A stretch of DNA of 64,000 bases from assembly GCF_000952855.1 (NCBI RefSeq), contig NZ_JSVU01000003.1, forward strand, positions 372,001-436,000. Reading direction: 5' to 3'. The stretch comes from Aequorivita vladivostokensis (lineage in GTDB: Bacteria > Bacteroidota > Bacteroidia > Flavobacteriales > Flavobacteriaceae). Position numbers and translations under genes: made by a program. Positions 16,170 to 24,951 of this stretch are shown here, piece after piece. Position 1 is the stretch's first letter, and each line of letters opens with the position of its first letter. The notes under the pieces were generated by a model that worked only from the letters and a program-made list of their open reading frames with translations, ran no database searches and was not told the origin of the DNA.

Positions 16170-17861
16170 TTAGCGTATCAATTTTTTGTATTTGATTCGT
16201 TTCGGCATCAAATCGCCACCCAAACGTTTCTTTTTGTTTTCTTCGTATTCGCTGAAACCTCCTTCAAAAAAGTACACTTGACTGTTACCTTCAAAAGAAA
16301 GGATGTGCGTACAAATTCTATCTAAAAACCAACGGTCGTGACTGATTACAACGGCGCAACCCGCAAAGTTTTCCAAACCTTCTTCCAAGGCACGCAGCGT
16401 GTTTACGTCCAAATCGTTCGTGGGCTCATCAAGCAAAAGCACGTTGCCTTCTTCCTTTAAAGTCATTGCAAGGTGAAGTCTGTTGCGTTCCCCACCGGAA
16501 AGCATCGAAACTTTTTTGTTCTGCTCACTTCCGCTAAAGTTGAAACGGCTCAAATATGCACGGGAATTCACTTGTCTCCCACCCATCATAATCAATTCTT
16601 GGCTATCGCTGAAATTTTCCCAAATGGTTTTATCTGGGTTTATGTTTGAATGGGCCTGGTCAACATAAGCAATCTTAGCGGTTTCGCCTACTTCAAAAGT
16701 ACCTTTGTCCGGCGTTTCCTCACCCATAATCATTTTAAAAATGGTTGTTTTACCGGCACCGTTTGGACCAATAATCCCGACGATTCCCGCTTGCGGAAGT
16801 TTGAAATTCAAATCCTCATACAGCAATTTATCGCCATAGGCTTTGGAGACGCCCTTGGCCTCAATAACGTTGGTTCCCAAACGCGGGCCGTTCGGGATGT
16901 ATATTTCCAGCTTTTCGTCCAGTTGCTTTTGGTCTTGGCTTAAAAGTTTGTCGTAATTCTGTAAACGCGCCTTTTGTTTAGTTTGGCGGCCTTTTGCACC
17001 TTGACGGACCCATTCCAACTCGCGCTCCAGGGTTTTTTGGCGTTTTCCGGCCTGTTTTTGCTCTTGTGCCAAACGCTTCGATTTCTGCTCAAGCCAAGAG
17101 GAATAATTCCCTTTCCACGGAATGCCTTCTCCCCTATCCAATTCCAAAATCCAGCCAGCAACGTTATCCAAGAAATATCTATCGTGGGTTACGGCAATCA
17201 CAGTTCCTTTGTATTCCGCAAGGTGATGCTCCAACCAATGCACGCTTTCGGCATCCAAGTGGTTAGTAGGTTCATCCAGCAAAAGAACGTCTGGTTCCTT
17301 TAGGAGAAGTCGGCAAAGTGCAACCCTTCTTCGTTCCCCTCCCGAAAGTACGCTGATTAATTTATCGGGCTCCGGTGTGCGTAGCGCATCCATCGCAATT
17401 TCAAGTTTTGTGTCGAGTTCCCAAGCGTTTGTGGCGTCTATTTTATCTTGAAGCTTTGCTTGTTTCTCCATCAGTTCGTCCATTTTTGCCGGATTTTCGT
17501 AAACTTCCGGCAGACCGAACATGTCGTTTATTTTATTGTATTCGTCAAGAATATCGACTACTTCCTGCACGCCTTCCTTTACAACTTCCAAAACGGTTTT
17601 GGATTCGTCCAGTTTCGGTTCCTGTTCCAGATAGCCTACGGTATAGCCGGGCGCGAAAACCACATCGCCCTGATAGTTTTTTTCTTCGCCCGCAATAATT
17701 CGCAACAACGTAGATTTACCACTTCCGTTTAGACCGAGAATACCAATCTTGGCACCGTAGAAGAAACTTAAATATATATTTTTTAAAACCGGAGTCTGCG
17801 CGCTTTGATAGGTTTTGGTCAGCCCGGACATTGAGAATATTACTTTTTTATCGTCGCTCAT
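16170..17861 (-). CDS. ettA: Energy-dependent translational throttle protein EttA (ABC-F)
   Basis: 563 residues, usual for EttA. Two ABC ATPase domains on one chain: Walker A GLNGSGKST (near 42-50) and GPNGAGKTT (near 345-353), signatures LSGGERRR and LSGGERNR, Walker B LLLDEPTNHLD and LLLDEPTNDLD. Between them is the charged linker (about 245-310) with the P-site tRNA interaction motif, and the arm insertion characteristic of EttA is in the first domain. No membrane segments. EttA binds the ribosomal E site and gates the first peptide bond according to ATP/ADP. Start ATG 17861 leaves 52 nt to the DinB-like gene upstream. Confidence 0.93.
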   Translation of the reverse strand: MSDDKKVIFSMSGLTKTYQSAQTPVLKNIYLSFFYGAKIGILGLNGSGKSTLLRIIAGEEKNYQGDVVFAPGYTVGYLEQEPKLDESKTVLEVVKEGVQEVVDILDEYNKINDMFGLPEVYENPAKMDELMEKQAKLQDKIDATNAWELDTKLEIAMDALRTPEPDKLISVLSGGERRRVALCRLLLKEPDVLLLDEPTNHLDAESVHWLEHHLAEYKGTVIAVTHDRYFLDNVAGWILELDRGEGIPWKGNYSSWLEQKSKRLAQEQKQAGKRQKTLERELEWVRQGAKGRQTKQKARLQNYDKLLSQDQKQLDEKLEIYIPNGPRLGTNVIEAKGVSKAYGDKLLYEDLNFKLPQAGIVGIIGPNGAGKTTIFKMIMGEETPDKGTFEVGETAKIAYVDQAHSNINPDKTIWENFSDSQELIMMGGRQVNSRAYLSRFNFSGSEQNKKVSMLSGGERNRLHLAMTLKEEGNVLLLDEPTNDLDVNTLRALEEGLENFAGCAVVISHDRWFLDRICTHILSFEGNSQVYFFEGGFSEYEENKKKRLGGDLMPKRIKYKKLIR

Positions 17862-17913
17862 TTTAGTTAATTGTTAATCGTTAAATGTTAATTCGGGATT
17901 TGTTAGATTTTTA
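17862..17913. repeat. Degenerate GTTAA-type repeat patch
   Basis: The spacer between the DinB-like gene and ettA holds four loose copies of a 7-9 nt unit (GTTAATTG, GTTAATC, GTTAAATG, GTTAATTC). Low-complexity, similar in style to other spacers in this window. Confidence 0.4.
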
Positions 17914-18390
17914 TTAATGAAGGTTAAGAAGCCTCAAAAGCACAAGCATTTGGCCGGTGTGATACGCCGTATGTTCTATAACCAGCATGACTTCGCGCAA
18001 AAGGGTCTGTTCGTTTTTGCCGTTTTTCACGGGCTGGGTCAATTTATTTTCTTCATCCAAAAGAAAATTTTTCAATCGTTCGCGGTCTGTGGTGTATTCG
18101 GCTTTTAGGGTTTCCCATTCCGCTTGCTGCTTACAGATTTTTTCCTTGGGCCAATAATAGTCGGGCCATTTGGGCTCGGTGTAATCATCGGAACACGTGA
18201 ATTTCACAATATCCTTTTGGGTGAAAACCACGTGATAGAACAATTCATAGAGTGAATACGGCAAATTGCCCGGCCGCATATTGATGTCTTCAAATGAAAT
18301 TTTCTTCAACATCTCCGTTACGGGCATAAAGGCCTCGCCACTGTCGAGGTGTTTTGCGAGCCGTTCCCGGATTTGTTTTTCATCAGACAT
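17914..18390 (-). CDS. DinB-superfamily protein
   Basis: 158 residues, a helical bundle of the DinB/YfiT type. Candidate metal-binding histidines are in YELFYHVVFTQ (near residue 51) and IEHTAYHTGQ (near 138-145), the usual three-His arrangement. Members are metal-dependent transferases (for example bacillithiol transferases) or of unknown role; since bacillithiol genes are present, a bacillithiol S-transferase is possible but not shown. Cytosolic. 52 nt upstream of ettA on the same strand. Confidence 0.8.
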   Translation of the reverse strand: MSDEKQIRERLAKHLDSGEAFMPVTEMLKKISFEDINMRPGNLPYSLYELFYHVVFTQKDIVKFTCSDDYTEPKWPDYYWPKEKICKQQAEWETLKAEYTTDRERLKNFLLDEENKLTQPVKNGKNEQTLLREVMLVIEHTAYHTGQMLVLLRLLNLH

Positions 18391-18469
18391 ACATTCTACA
18401 ATTTGGAATTGGATAAAAGTTATTGGGTTATTGGGTTAATTAAACTGCAACTGAGACTGAGACTGAAAA

Positions 18470-18652
18470 CTAAACTCGTCCCTTCAGCGCATTAAAAACC
18501 CAGGCAATGGCAAAGAAACCAATCCCGACCGAAGCAAAGCCCCAGCCGGCAACATCGTCATACCGGAAAGCGCCCATGCCTATTAGCACTACACCTACTA
18601 CAATCATTATAAAAGTGGCCCAAGCCAGTACCGTATTTTTATTCATTCCCAT
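18470..18652 (-). CDS. Small two-helix membrane protein (CAL67264 family-like)
   Basis: 60 residues with two membrane helices (about 8-28 and 35-55) and a basic tail LKGRV. Its sequence resembles the small flavobacterial membrane family named CAL67264 in public annotations; function unknown. Start may be the first ATG (18652) or the third codon (18646). TAAATTTG on the minus strand (18698-18691) is an exact -7 box about 40 nt upstream, which supports a real gene. Confidence 0.75.
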   Translation of the reverse strand: MGMNKNTVLAWATFIMIVVGVVLIGMGAFRYDDVAGWGFASVGIGFFAIAWVFNALKGRV

Positions 18653-18690
18653 AATCTATTCTGTTTGGTTGATTTTTCTTTTTCGGTTTG

Positions 18691-18698
18691 CAAATTTA
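18691..18698 (-). promoter_or_regulatory. -7 box upstream of the 60-aa membrane protein gene
   Basis: On the minus strand the sequence is TAAATTTG, an exact TAnnTTTG match. No convincing TTTG box is seen at 17-23 nt further upstream. Confidence 0.35.
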
Positions 18699-18767
18699 CG
18701 AGCAAAAACAAATATCGGTAATATAAAACAGATTTTCGTTAACAAAATGTCATAGTTTTTTGAGGAG

Positions 18768-18786
18768 TGCTGGGTGCTGGGTGCAG
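18768..18786. repeat. Short tandem repeat, unit GTGCTGG
   Basis: The motif GTGCTGG is present in two and a half tandem copies in the spacer before the carboxylase gene. The same motif, in three copies, appears at about 32311-32331, in another spacer. Confidence 0.6.
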
Positions 18787-18895
18787 AATGCCTTTATGAA
18801 AAAATAAATAAACTTTTATCCGTGAAATTTAAACTTCAAACTTTAAAGCCGAAACTTTCCGGCATTTTGTATTTTAGCGCAAACATACTTTTTCA

Positions 18896-20539
18896 ATGGA
18901 TTTAAACTTCAACAAAAACGAAGATCACAATAAACTTCTGGTTTCAGAATTAAAGAATAAACTGGCAAAAGTGAAGCTCGGCGGAGGCCAAAAACGGATT
19001 GACAAACAGCACGCACAGGGCAAGCTCACTGCCAGAGAGCGGATTGCGTATTTGCTCGACGAAAAAAAACCGAGTATTGAAATCGGTGCCTTTGCGGGCG
19101 ATGGTATGTATGAAGAACACGGCGGCGCTCCAGGTGGCGGAGTGGTTGTAAAAATTGGTTATGTGAAAGGAAAACAGTGCATCGTTGTGGCAAATGATGC
19201 TACAGTAAAAGCTGGAGCTTGGTTTCCTATAACTGCGAAAAAGAATCTTCGTGCGCAGGAAATTTCAATAGAAAACCGTTTGCCGATTATTTATTTGGTC
19301 GATAGCGCGGGGGTTTATCTTCCTATGCAGGATGAAATTTTTCCCGATAAGGAACACTTCGGAAGAATTTTTAGAAACAATGCCGTAATGAGCAGTATGG
19401 GCATTACGCAGATAGCAGCCGTGATGGGCAGTTGTGTTGCTGGTGGCGCATACCTTCCCATTATGAGCGATGAGGCATTGATTGTTGATAAAACAGGAAG
19501 CATCTTTCTTGCGGGAAGTTATTTGGTGAAAGCTGCCATTGGCGAAAGTATCGACAACGAAGAGCTTGGCGGTGCAACAACCCATTGCGAAGTTAGCGGC
19601 GTGACCGATTACAAAGCCAAAGACGATAAAGATGCGCTTGACAAGATAAAAAACATAGTTTCCAAAATCGGCGATTTTGACAAAGCGGGATTCAACCGTG
19701 AAAAGGCATTAAAACCAAGGGAAAAACAGGAAGATATTTACGGAATTCTACCAAAATCCCGCGCCGAGCAATACGATATGCGCGAAATTATAAAACGCCT
19801 CGTGGACGACAGCGCTTTTGAGGAATACAAAGAAGGCTACGGACAAACAATTTTAACAGGCTATGCCCGCATTGACGGTTGGGCCGTGGGCATTGTTGCC
19901 AATCAACGTACTTTGGTAAAAACCACAAAAGCCAAGACGAAGCCCAGCGAAATGCAGTTTGGCGGCGTAATTTACAGTGACAGTGCCGATAAGGCCACGC
20001 GTTTTATTGCCAATTGTAACCAAAAGAAAATCCCGCTCGTGTTTTTACAGGATGTAACGGGCTTTATGGTTGGCAGCAAAAGCGAGCACGGTGGAATTAT
20101 AAAGGATGGTGCCAAAATGGTGAATGCGGTTAGCAATAGCGTTGTGCCGAAATTTACCATAGTAATTGGCAATAGTTACGGTGCGGGCAACTACGCCATG
20201 TGCGGAAAAGCCTACGACCCGCGATTGATAGTTGCTTGGCCAAGCGCCGAACTTGCTGTAATGAGCGGAAACAGTGCTGCTAAGGTATTGCTTCAAATAG
20301 AAACTGCTTCTCTTAAAAAACAGGGCAAGGAAATTACGGAAGAAGAGGAAAAAGAACTTTACAACAAAATAAAAGCACGTTACGACCGACAAATTTCGCC
20401 ATATTATGCAGCTTCACGAATCTGGACCGATGCAGTCATTGATCCATTGGACACCCGAAAGTGGATTTCAATGGGCATTGAAGCAGCAAACCATGCGCCT
20501 ATTGAGAAGGCTTTTAATTTGGGGGTAATACAGGTATAG
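18896..20539 (+). CDS. Acyl-CoA carboxylase, carboxyltransferase (beta) subunit
   Basis: 547 residues with both carboxyltransferase domains (N about 25-290, C about 300-540). Oxyanion-hole glycines are visible in CVAGGAYLP and SYGAGNYAMCG, and the region DSAGVYLPMQDEIFPDKEHFGRIF resembles 3-methylcrotonyl-CoA carboxylase beta more than acetyl-CoA carboxylase. It transfers the carboxyl group from biotin to an acyl-CoA (methylcrotonyl, propionyl or similar), with a separate biotin-carrying alpha subunit that is not in this window. It likely serves leucine or odd-chain catabolism. The 243-nt upstream spacer contains the GTGCTGG repeat. Confidence 0.9.
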   Translation: MDLNFNKNEDHNKLLVSELKNKLAKVKLGGGQKRIDKQHAQGKLTARERIAYLLDEKKPSIEIGAFAGDGMYEEHGGAPGGGVVVKIGYVKGKQCIVVANDATVKAGAWFPITAKKNLRAQEISIENRLPIIYLVDSAGVYLPMQDEIFPDKEHFGRIFRNNAVMSSMGITQIAAVMGSCVAGGAYLPIMSDEALIVDKTGSIFLAGSYLVKAAIGESIDNEELGGATTHCEVSGVTDYKAKDDKDALDKIKNIVSKIGDFDKAGFNREKALKPREKQEDIYGILPKSRAEQYDMREIIKRLVDDSAFEEYKEGYGQTILTGYARIDGWAVGIVANQRTLVKTTKAKTKPSEMQFGGVIYSDSADKATRFIANCNQKKIPLVFLQDVTGFMVGSKSEHGGIIKDGAKMVNAVSNSVVPKFTIVIGNSYGAGNYAMCGKAYDPRLIVAWPSAELAVMSGNSAAKVLLQIETASLKKQGKEITEEEEKELYNKIKARYDRQISPYYAASRIWTDAVIDPLDTRKWISMGIEAANHAPIEKAFNLGVIQV

Positions 20540-20552
20540 ACTACGGTTTAAT

Positions 20553-21050
20553 ATGCAAAACGAAACCCATCCTATTACGGTCAAAACATTCTTAAGAACG
20601 TATAACTTAATTCACCTTGCTTTGGTCGCAGGTGTTTTTGTATCTGGGTTCTTGATTTATATGAAGACGAAAGTCCAGGAATTGAACTTAAGTTATTCCG
20701 GCGATGTCATGTTTTTTGTAGTTCCAATTATGGCGATTTCTGGAATAGTCGCTGGTAATTTTCTTTATGCGAAAAATATCAAGAAATTAGATTCAAAAAC
20801 CACTTTGCTCGAAAAGCTAAATGGTTTTCAGACCGCAGCAATTATTAGGTATGCACTCTTGGAAGGTCCTGCACTATTAGGGATTGTAGCCTTTATAAAT
20901 GATGGCAATCAGTATTTTTTAATTATTTCGCTTATCCTGTTGGCTTGGCTAATAGCCCAAAGGCCAACGCGAGATAAGGTTGAGAGAGAACTGAAATTGG
21001 AAGGACTCTTAAAATCTGAATTTCAAAAAGTTGACAAACCCTTAGTTTAA
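20553..21050 (+). CDS. Hypothetical four-helix membrane protein
   Basis: 165 residues with four predicted membrane helices near 18-38, 50-72, 92-112 and 117-135, ending in a charged cytoplasmic tail (RPTRDKVERELKLEG). Family not recognised; similar small membrane proteins are common in flavobacteria. It follows the carboxylase gene by 13 nt and probably shares its transcript, though a functional link is not obvious. Its stop is only 3 nt from the convergent menE stop, leaving no room for a separate terminator. Confidence 0.7.
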   Translation: MQNETHPITVKTFLRTYNLIHLALVAGVFVSGFLIYMKTKVQELNLSYSGDVMFFVVPIMAISGIVAGNFLYAKNIKKLDSKTTLLEKLNGFQTAAIIRYALLEGPALLGIVAFINDGNQYFLIISLILLAWLIAQRPTRDKVERELKLEGLLKSEFQKVDKPLV

Positions 21051-21053
21051 AGA

Positions 21054-22121
21054 TCAATTAATTGATAATTTCTTCAAAACTTCAGCCCGTTTTATTTTCC
21101 CTGTTTCTGTGTAAAGAAAATGAGTCGCTGAGTAGATATGCTTAGGCTTTTCGTATATAGAAAGCGATTTAAATGCTCTGGAAAAATCCTTTAATTGAAA
21201 ATATTCTTCACTCTCAATAATTAAAATAACCCGCTCGCCCAAAGCATCGTCCTTTTCCGAAGCGATAAAAAAGGGTTGGTTTATGTGAAGCGAAAGCTTT
21301 TCCTCCACAACTTCGGGGTGCACTTTTACCCCGCCGGTGTTTATTACATTGTCCGCTCTTCCCAAAAACTTAAAGGAAGTTGGTGAAATCAATTCCACCA
21401 CATCATTTGTTACAACCGTTTCTTCGGAAATTTCCGGGGCGTGGATTTGCAGACAATTGTTCTCGTTCAAAGAAAAATTTATCTTCGGAAGCGCAGAAAA
21501 TATAGCTGATTTCTCCGTTCCAGTTATCGGGCGAACCGCCACATGGCTGATGGTTTCGGTCATTCCGTAGGTTGCGAATACCCGAGTATTTACTTTTTGT
21601 AATTGTTGCTCCAATTCTAACGGAACTGCTCCTCCACCAACGATTAACTTTTTCACTTTGTGTAAATCTTTTAACGAGTGAAAAACCTGATAGGGAACCA
21701 TTGCCGAAAAATCGAAAGCATCATCAATATTTTCAAGCGGATTTTTTTCGGGAGCAGTAGTGTGTAGATCCCAACCCGCAGTCATTGCCCGCACCAGCAT
21801 CATTTTCCCTGCAATATATTCCGAAGAAAGGCAGAGCAGGGCCTTGATATTCTCGTTTAAATCGAAATACTTCACGGTGGCTTCGGCACTGTTATAAACC
21901 TTTTCTTTTTGAAGGGTGATGGTTTTCGGCGTTCCTGTGGAACCGGAGGTTTTTACGGTTATAAAATCATTTTTGTCAAGCCATTCCAAAATAAATTTCC
22001 CAATCGCAACCTCATCATCCTTTCCATTTTCAATTAAATAATTTGCACGTTCCTTTAACGCTTCAGGAGAAGGAAATGCTTCGCCGTTTAATCCGAATTG
22101 GGGATGGAGCAACGGTTTCAC
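21054..22121 (-). CDS. menE: O-succinylbenzoate-CoA ligase (AMP-binding enzyme)
   Basis: 355 residues, shorter than many acyl-CoA synthetases, as usual for Bacteroidota MenE. P-loop-like KTSGSTGTPKT near 57-67, YGMTETISH near 190-198, the TGGVKVHPEVVEEKL hinge near 273-287, and a C-terminal Lys in TGKIKRAEV. It activates o-succinylbenzoate for menaquinone synthesis. The start codon is GTG at 22121, overlapping the last base of the upstream CPBP gene stop (TAGTG), so translation is probably coupled. Last gene of the menA-UPF0173-menC-CPBP-menE set. Confidence 0.88.
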   Translation of the reverse strand: MKPLLHPQFGLNGEAFPSPEALKERANYLIENGKDDEVAIGKFILEWLDKNDFITVKTSGSTGTPKTITLQKEKVYNSAEATVKYFDLNENIKALLCLSSEYIAGKMMLVRAMTAGWDLHTTAPEKNPLENIDDAFDFSAMVPYQVFHSLKDLHKVKKLIVGGGAVPLELEQQLQKVNTRVFATYGMTETISHVAVRPITGTEKSAIFSALPKINFSLNENNCLQIHAPEISEETVVTNDVVELISPTSFKFLGRADNVINTGGVKVHPEVVEEKLSLHINQPFFIASEKDDALGERVILIIESEEYFQLKDFSRAFKSLSIYEKPKHIYSATHFLYTETGKIKRAEVLKKLSIN

Positions 22122-23089
22122 TATTCAATAAAAGTTGAATTCGGGTTATTCTCTTTAGTCAAAACAATAGGCTCTTCTACTTTTCCAAATAGTTTACCGC
22201 CCCAATCGCGCCATTTGTAGCGCCAAGCCATTATCAGAAGAAAGATAGGATACAGAATAAGCACAGGTGCAACTACATCAAACCCTGCCGAGGGTTCTGA
22301 AATATCCTTGAAAATGGAATTGGTTTTAAAGACGGTCCAATCTGCGGTGACCAATAAGGCCGTAATCAAATTGTTTCCCGCGTGAAAGCCCAATGCAAGC
22401 TCCATTCCTTCGTCCATCAGCGTCATAATTCCCAAAAAGAAACCTGTGCCGATGTAATAAATCATTATAACATTCCCCAATTTATCCACCTCTGGATTGG
22501 CCAAATGGAGCCCTCCAAAAACCACGGAGGTGATAATCAACGGCAACCATCTGTTTTTTGCCAAAACGCCGATTCCCTGCATCAAATACCCACGGAAAAG
22601 ATATTCCTCAAAACTGGTCTGCAGCGGAATCATAATGATTGCAATTACCGCAAGAATTAAAAACGGAACCAAATCAAACTGCAAAACATAATCATCAGGA
22701 TTGTTGTAATAATCCAGAACGGTTACAGCAAGCGTTGTGATTGTTATAATTCCGAACCCAAAAAACACACGACCCCAATCTGTTTTTTTACGTGAAGTTG
22801 TTAGGGTAACAAAAGGCTGTTTATGTAAAAATTTCACAACAAAATAAACCGCCAATAAACCTATCGCAAAACTTAGCAACATCAAAAATAGCGTGAGATT
22901 GGAGCTTAGGGTTGTAAGAATTTCTTTTTCGTCTATAGAATAAACACTCTCCCCTCCGGACAACTTCTTATACATTACCGCAATAAACAACGGGATAGTA
23001 CCAATTTGACTAGCAAGAAAAATAATTATAAATCCTACCAGATAACGCCACCATTCATGCAAAAATTTAAAGGCTTGTTGTATGTACAT
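22121..23089 (-). CDS. CPBP family intramembrane glutamic protease
   Basis: 322 residues and about eight membrane helices. The three conserved CPBP/ABI motifs are complete: EEYLFRG with Glu161/Glu162 and Arg166, FGGLHLAN (His) and HAGNNL (His, Asn). The family includes Rce1-like CAAX proteases and bacteriocin-immunity proteins; the substrate here is unknown. It sits between menC (34 nt upstream) and menE (1-nt overlap) inside the menaquinone operon, so its expression is tied to quinone synthesis, though the role may be separate. Confidence 0.9.
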   Translation of the reverse strand: MYIQQAFKFLHEWWRYLVGFIIIFLASQIGTIPLFIAVMYKKLSGGESVYSIDEKEILTTLSSNLTLFLMLLSFAIGLLAVYFVVKFLHKQPFVTLTTSRKKTDWGRVFFGFGIITITTLAVTVLDYYNNPDDYVLQFDLVPFLILAVIAIIMIPLQTSFEEYLFRGYLMQGIGVLAKNRWLPLIITSVVFGGLHLANPEVDKLGNVIMIYYIGTGFFLGIMTLMDEGMELALGFHAGNNLITALLVTADWTVFKTNSIFKDISEPSAGFDVVAPVLILYPIFLLIMAWRYKWRDWGGKLFGKVEEPIVLTKENNPNSTFIE

Positions 23090-23123
23090 TTTGAAATATT
23101 AAGTGATTAAGTAATTTGTTGTA

Positions 23124-24164
23124 TTAAAACTGAAATTCCCACTCAATGGAGGGTTTATAATCTAAGGTACCGTTTGAAACTTTTAGCGGACTGTTAATAT
23201 TATTTGTGTAAAGGCTGCCCGTGCCCAAACCTTGCGGCAATTTACTGTTTTTTGTGAAGGTATATTGCGAAATGGCGTTTAAACCCACATTGCTTTCCAA
23301 AGCCGAAGTAATCCACCAACCTGCATTGTGTTTTTCCGCAAGGTTTATCCAAGTATCGCTTCCGCGGAAACCGCCAACCAATGAAGGTTTTAGTATTATA
23401 AACTGCGGTTTTACGGTTTCTAAAAGTTTATTTTTTTCGTCTTCTGAAAAGATACCAATGAGCTCCTCATCCAAAGCAATGGGAAGCGGTGTTTCCTCAC
23501 ACAGTCGCGCCATTTCCTGCCATTGGCCTTGCTTGATGGGCTGCTCAATGGAATGCAATTGCAAATCTGAAAGCACTTTCAATTTTTCCAAAGCTTCCTT
23601 GGGCGAAAAGGCGCCGTTGGCATCTACGCGCAGTTCCACTTCGGAAGCGGAAAATTCGGTTCGGATGGATTTTAAAAGTTCGATTTCAGTCTTGAAACCG
23701 ATAGCGCCAATTTTCATTTTGATACACGTGAAGCCTTCTTTCAGTTTTTCTGAAATCTGTTGTTTCATAAAAACTTTATCGCCCATCCAAACCAAACCGT
23801 TTATGGGGATTGAAGCTTCGCCATTCGTAAATTCCGAAGGAAAAAGTTCAAAAGGATTTTTGGAATGCAACGATTTAAAAGCGGTTTCAACCCCAAATTG
23901 TATCGACGGAAATTCCTCCAAGGCTTCATATAAATCTGCTTCACTCACGCCCAATTCTATGTTTTCACACACGCCTGCAAGTTCTTCTTCGTAATCGGGG
24001 CGGTCGTCAACACTCAAACCGCGAAGCAAGCCGCACTCGCCCACTCCGAAACCTTCTTCGGTTCTCAGAATAAGAAAATAGGTTTCCTTGGTATTTAAAA
24101 CACCGCGGGAAGTGCCGCTGGGGCGTTTGAAGTTTAGGATGTGTTTTTTATAAGAGGCTTTCAA
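23124..24164 (-). CDS. menC: o-Succinylbenzoate synthase
   Basis: 346 residues, enolase superfamily. Catalytic residues visible in order: KMKIG (base Lys) near 150, DANGAFSP (metal Asp) near 178, IEQPI (Glu) near 208, ALDEEL (Asp/Glu) near 230 and ILKPSLVGGF (Lys) near 253. It dehydrates SHCHC to o-succinylbenzoate. No ATG exists near the 5' end; the first plausible start is TTG at 24164, which gives the usual N terminus beginning KASYKKHILNFKRP. Preceded by a 92-nt spacer with a long inverted repeat, then the UPF0173 gene. Confidence 0.9.
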   Translation of the reverse strand: MKASYKKHILNFKRPSGTSRGVLNTKETYFLILRTEEGFGVGECGLLRGLSVDDRPDYEEELAGVCENIELGVSEADLYEALEEFPSIQFGVETAFKSLHSKNPFELFPSEFTNGEASIPINGLVWMGDKVFMKQQISEKLKEGFTCIKMKIGAIGFKTEIELLKSIRTEFSASEVELRVDANGAFSPKEALEKLKVLSDLQLHSIEQPIKQGQWQEMARLCEETPLPIALDEELIGIFSEDEKNKLLETVKPQFIILKPSLVGGFRGSDTWINLAEKHNAGWWITSALESNVGLNAISQYTFTKNSKLPQGLGTGSLYTNNINSPLKVSNGTLDYKPSIEWEFQF

Positions 24165-24201
24165 AGTATAAGTAGATTTAGGGTTGAAGCACCAAATTTT
24201 A

Positions 24202-24244
24202 AAATTCCAAATTCCAAAAGAGCGCCCTTTGGAATTTGGAATTT
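24202..24244. repeat. 17-bp perfect inverted repeat with 9-nt loop
   Basis: Left arm 24202-24218 and right arm 24228-24244 are exact reverse complements, built from the unit AATTCCAA in two copies. No T-tract follows, so it is not a usual terminator. It lies inside the menaquinone operon between the UPF0173 gene and menC. Confidence 0.75.
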
Positions 24245-24256
24245 AATTTTTGGAAT

Positions 24257-24937
24257 TTAAAGTTCAATACTCTCGCCAATTTCAAGCAACATCAAATCCT
24301 TATTGGCGTCATAAAACTTACGTTTTGCCTCTTCGTGGTCTATTTCGATATATCCAAACGTGTCATAATGCACGCCCAAAACCTTATCGCACTGCACAAA
24401 ATCGCTGGCAATGATGGCATCGTCAATACCCATGGTAAAATTATCGCCTATGGGGAGAATTGCCAAATCCAGCTTTGTGCGCATCGGGATCAATTTCATA
24501 TCCATTGTGAGCGCGGTATCGCCCGCAATGTAAATGTTTTTATGTTCGCCCTCAATCACAAAACCGCCGGGCTGGCCGCCGTAACTGCCATCAGGAAAAC
24601 TGCTGGTGTGATGGGCAATTACGTATTTTACCTTTCCAAATTCAAACTTCCAACTGCCGCCATGGTTCATCGGGTGTACTTCAATGCCTTTTTCCTCATA
24701 ATGGTTCGCAATCTCAAAATTGCTCACAATTACCGCTCCCGTATTTTTTGCGATAGCTTCCGCATCCAGCGTATGGTCTTGGTGGGCGTGGGTCAAAAGA
24801 ATATAATCTGCCTTTAACTGGTTGATGTCAATTTTATCTTTTGCAAGCTCGTTTCCGCTAATAAAGGGATCTACCAAAATGTGTTTTCCCTTAATCTCTA
24901 TGCCGAGGCAATTTTGTCCGTAAAATGTAATTTTCAT
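24257..24937 (-). CDS. UPF0173 metal-dependent hydrolase (MBL fold)
   Basis: 226 residues from ATG 24937; an upstream in-frame GTG at 24955 would overlap the menA stop but adds only six residues, while the family normally begins MKITFYGxNC as here. Metallo-beta-lactamase motif THAHQDHTLDAE near 48-59, later His in VIAHHTSSF near 106, IAGDTALT (Asp) near 141 and LGVHYDTFG (His) near 192. Substrate unknown (UPF0173). It lies 14 nt after menA and belongs to the menaquinone operon, a combination common in flavobacteria. Confidence 0.9.
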   Translation of the reverse strand: MKITFYGQNCLGIEIKGKHILVDPFISGNELAKDKIDINQLKADYILLTHAHQDHTLDAEAIAKNTGAVIVSNFEIANHYEEKGIEVHPMNHGGSWKFEFGKVKYVIAHHTSSFPDGSYGGQPGGFVIEGEHKNIYIAGDTALTMDMKLIPMRTKLDLAILPIGDNFTMGIDDAIIASDFVQCDKVLGVHYDTFGYIEIDHEEAKRKFYDANKDLMLLEIGESIEL

Positions 24938-24951
24938 AATTTCTTTTTTTA

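Noticed and set aside
24236-24817. 193-codon frame opposite the UPF0173 gene
   Set aside because: Antisense shadow; the UPF0173 protein is complete with its metal site on the other strand.
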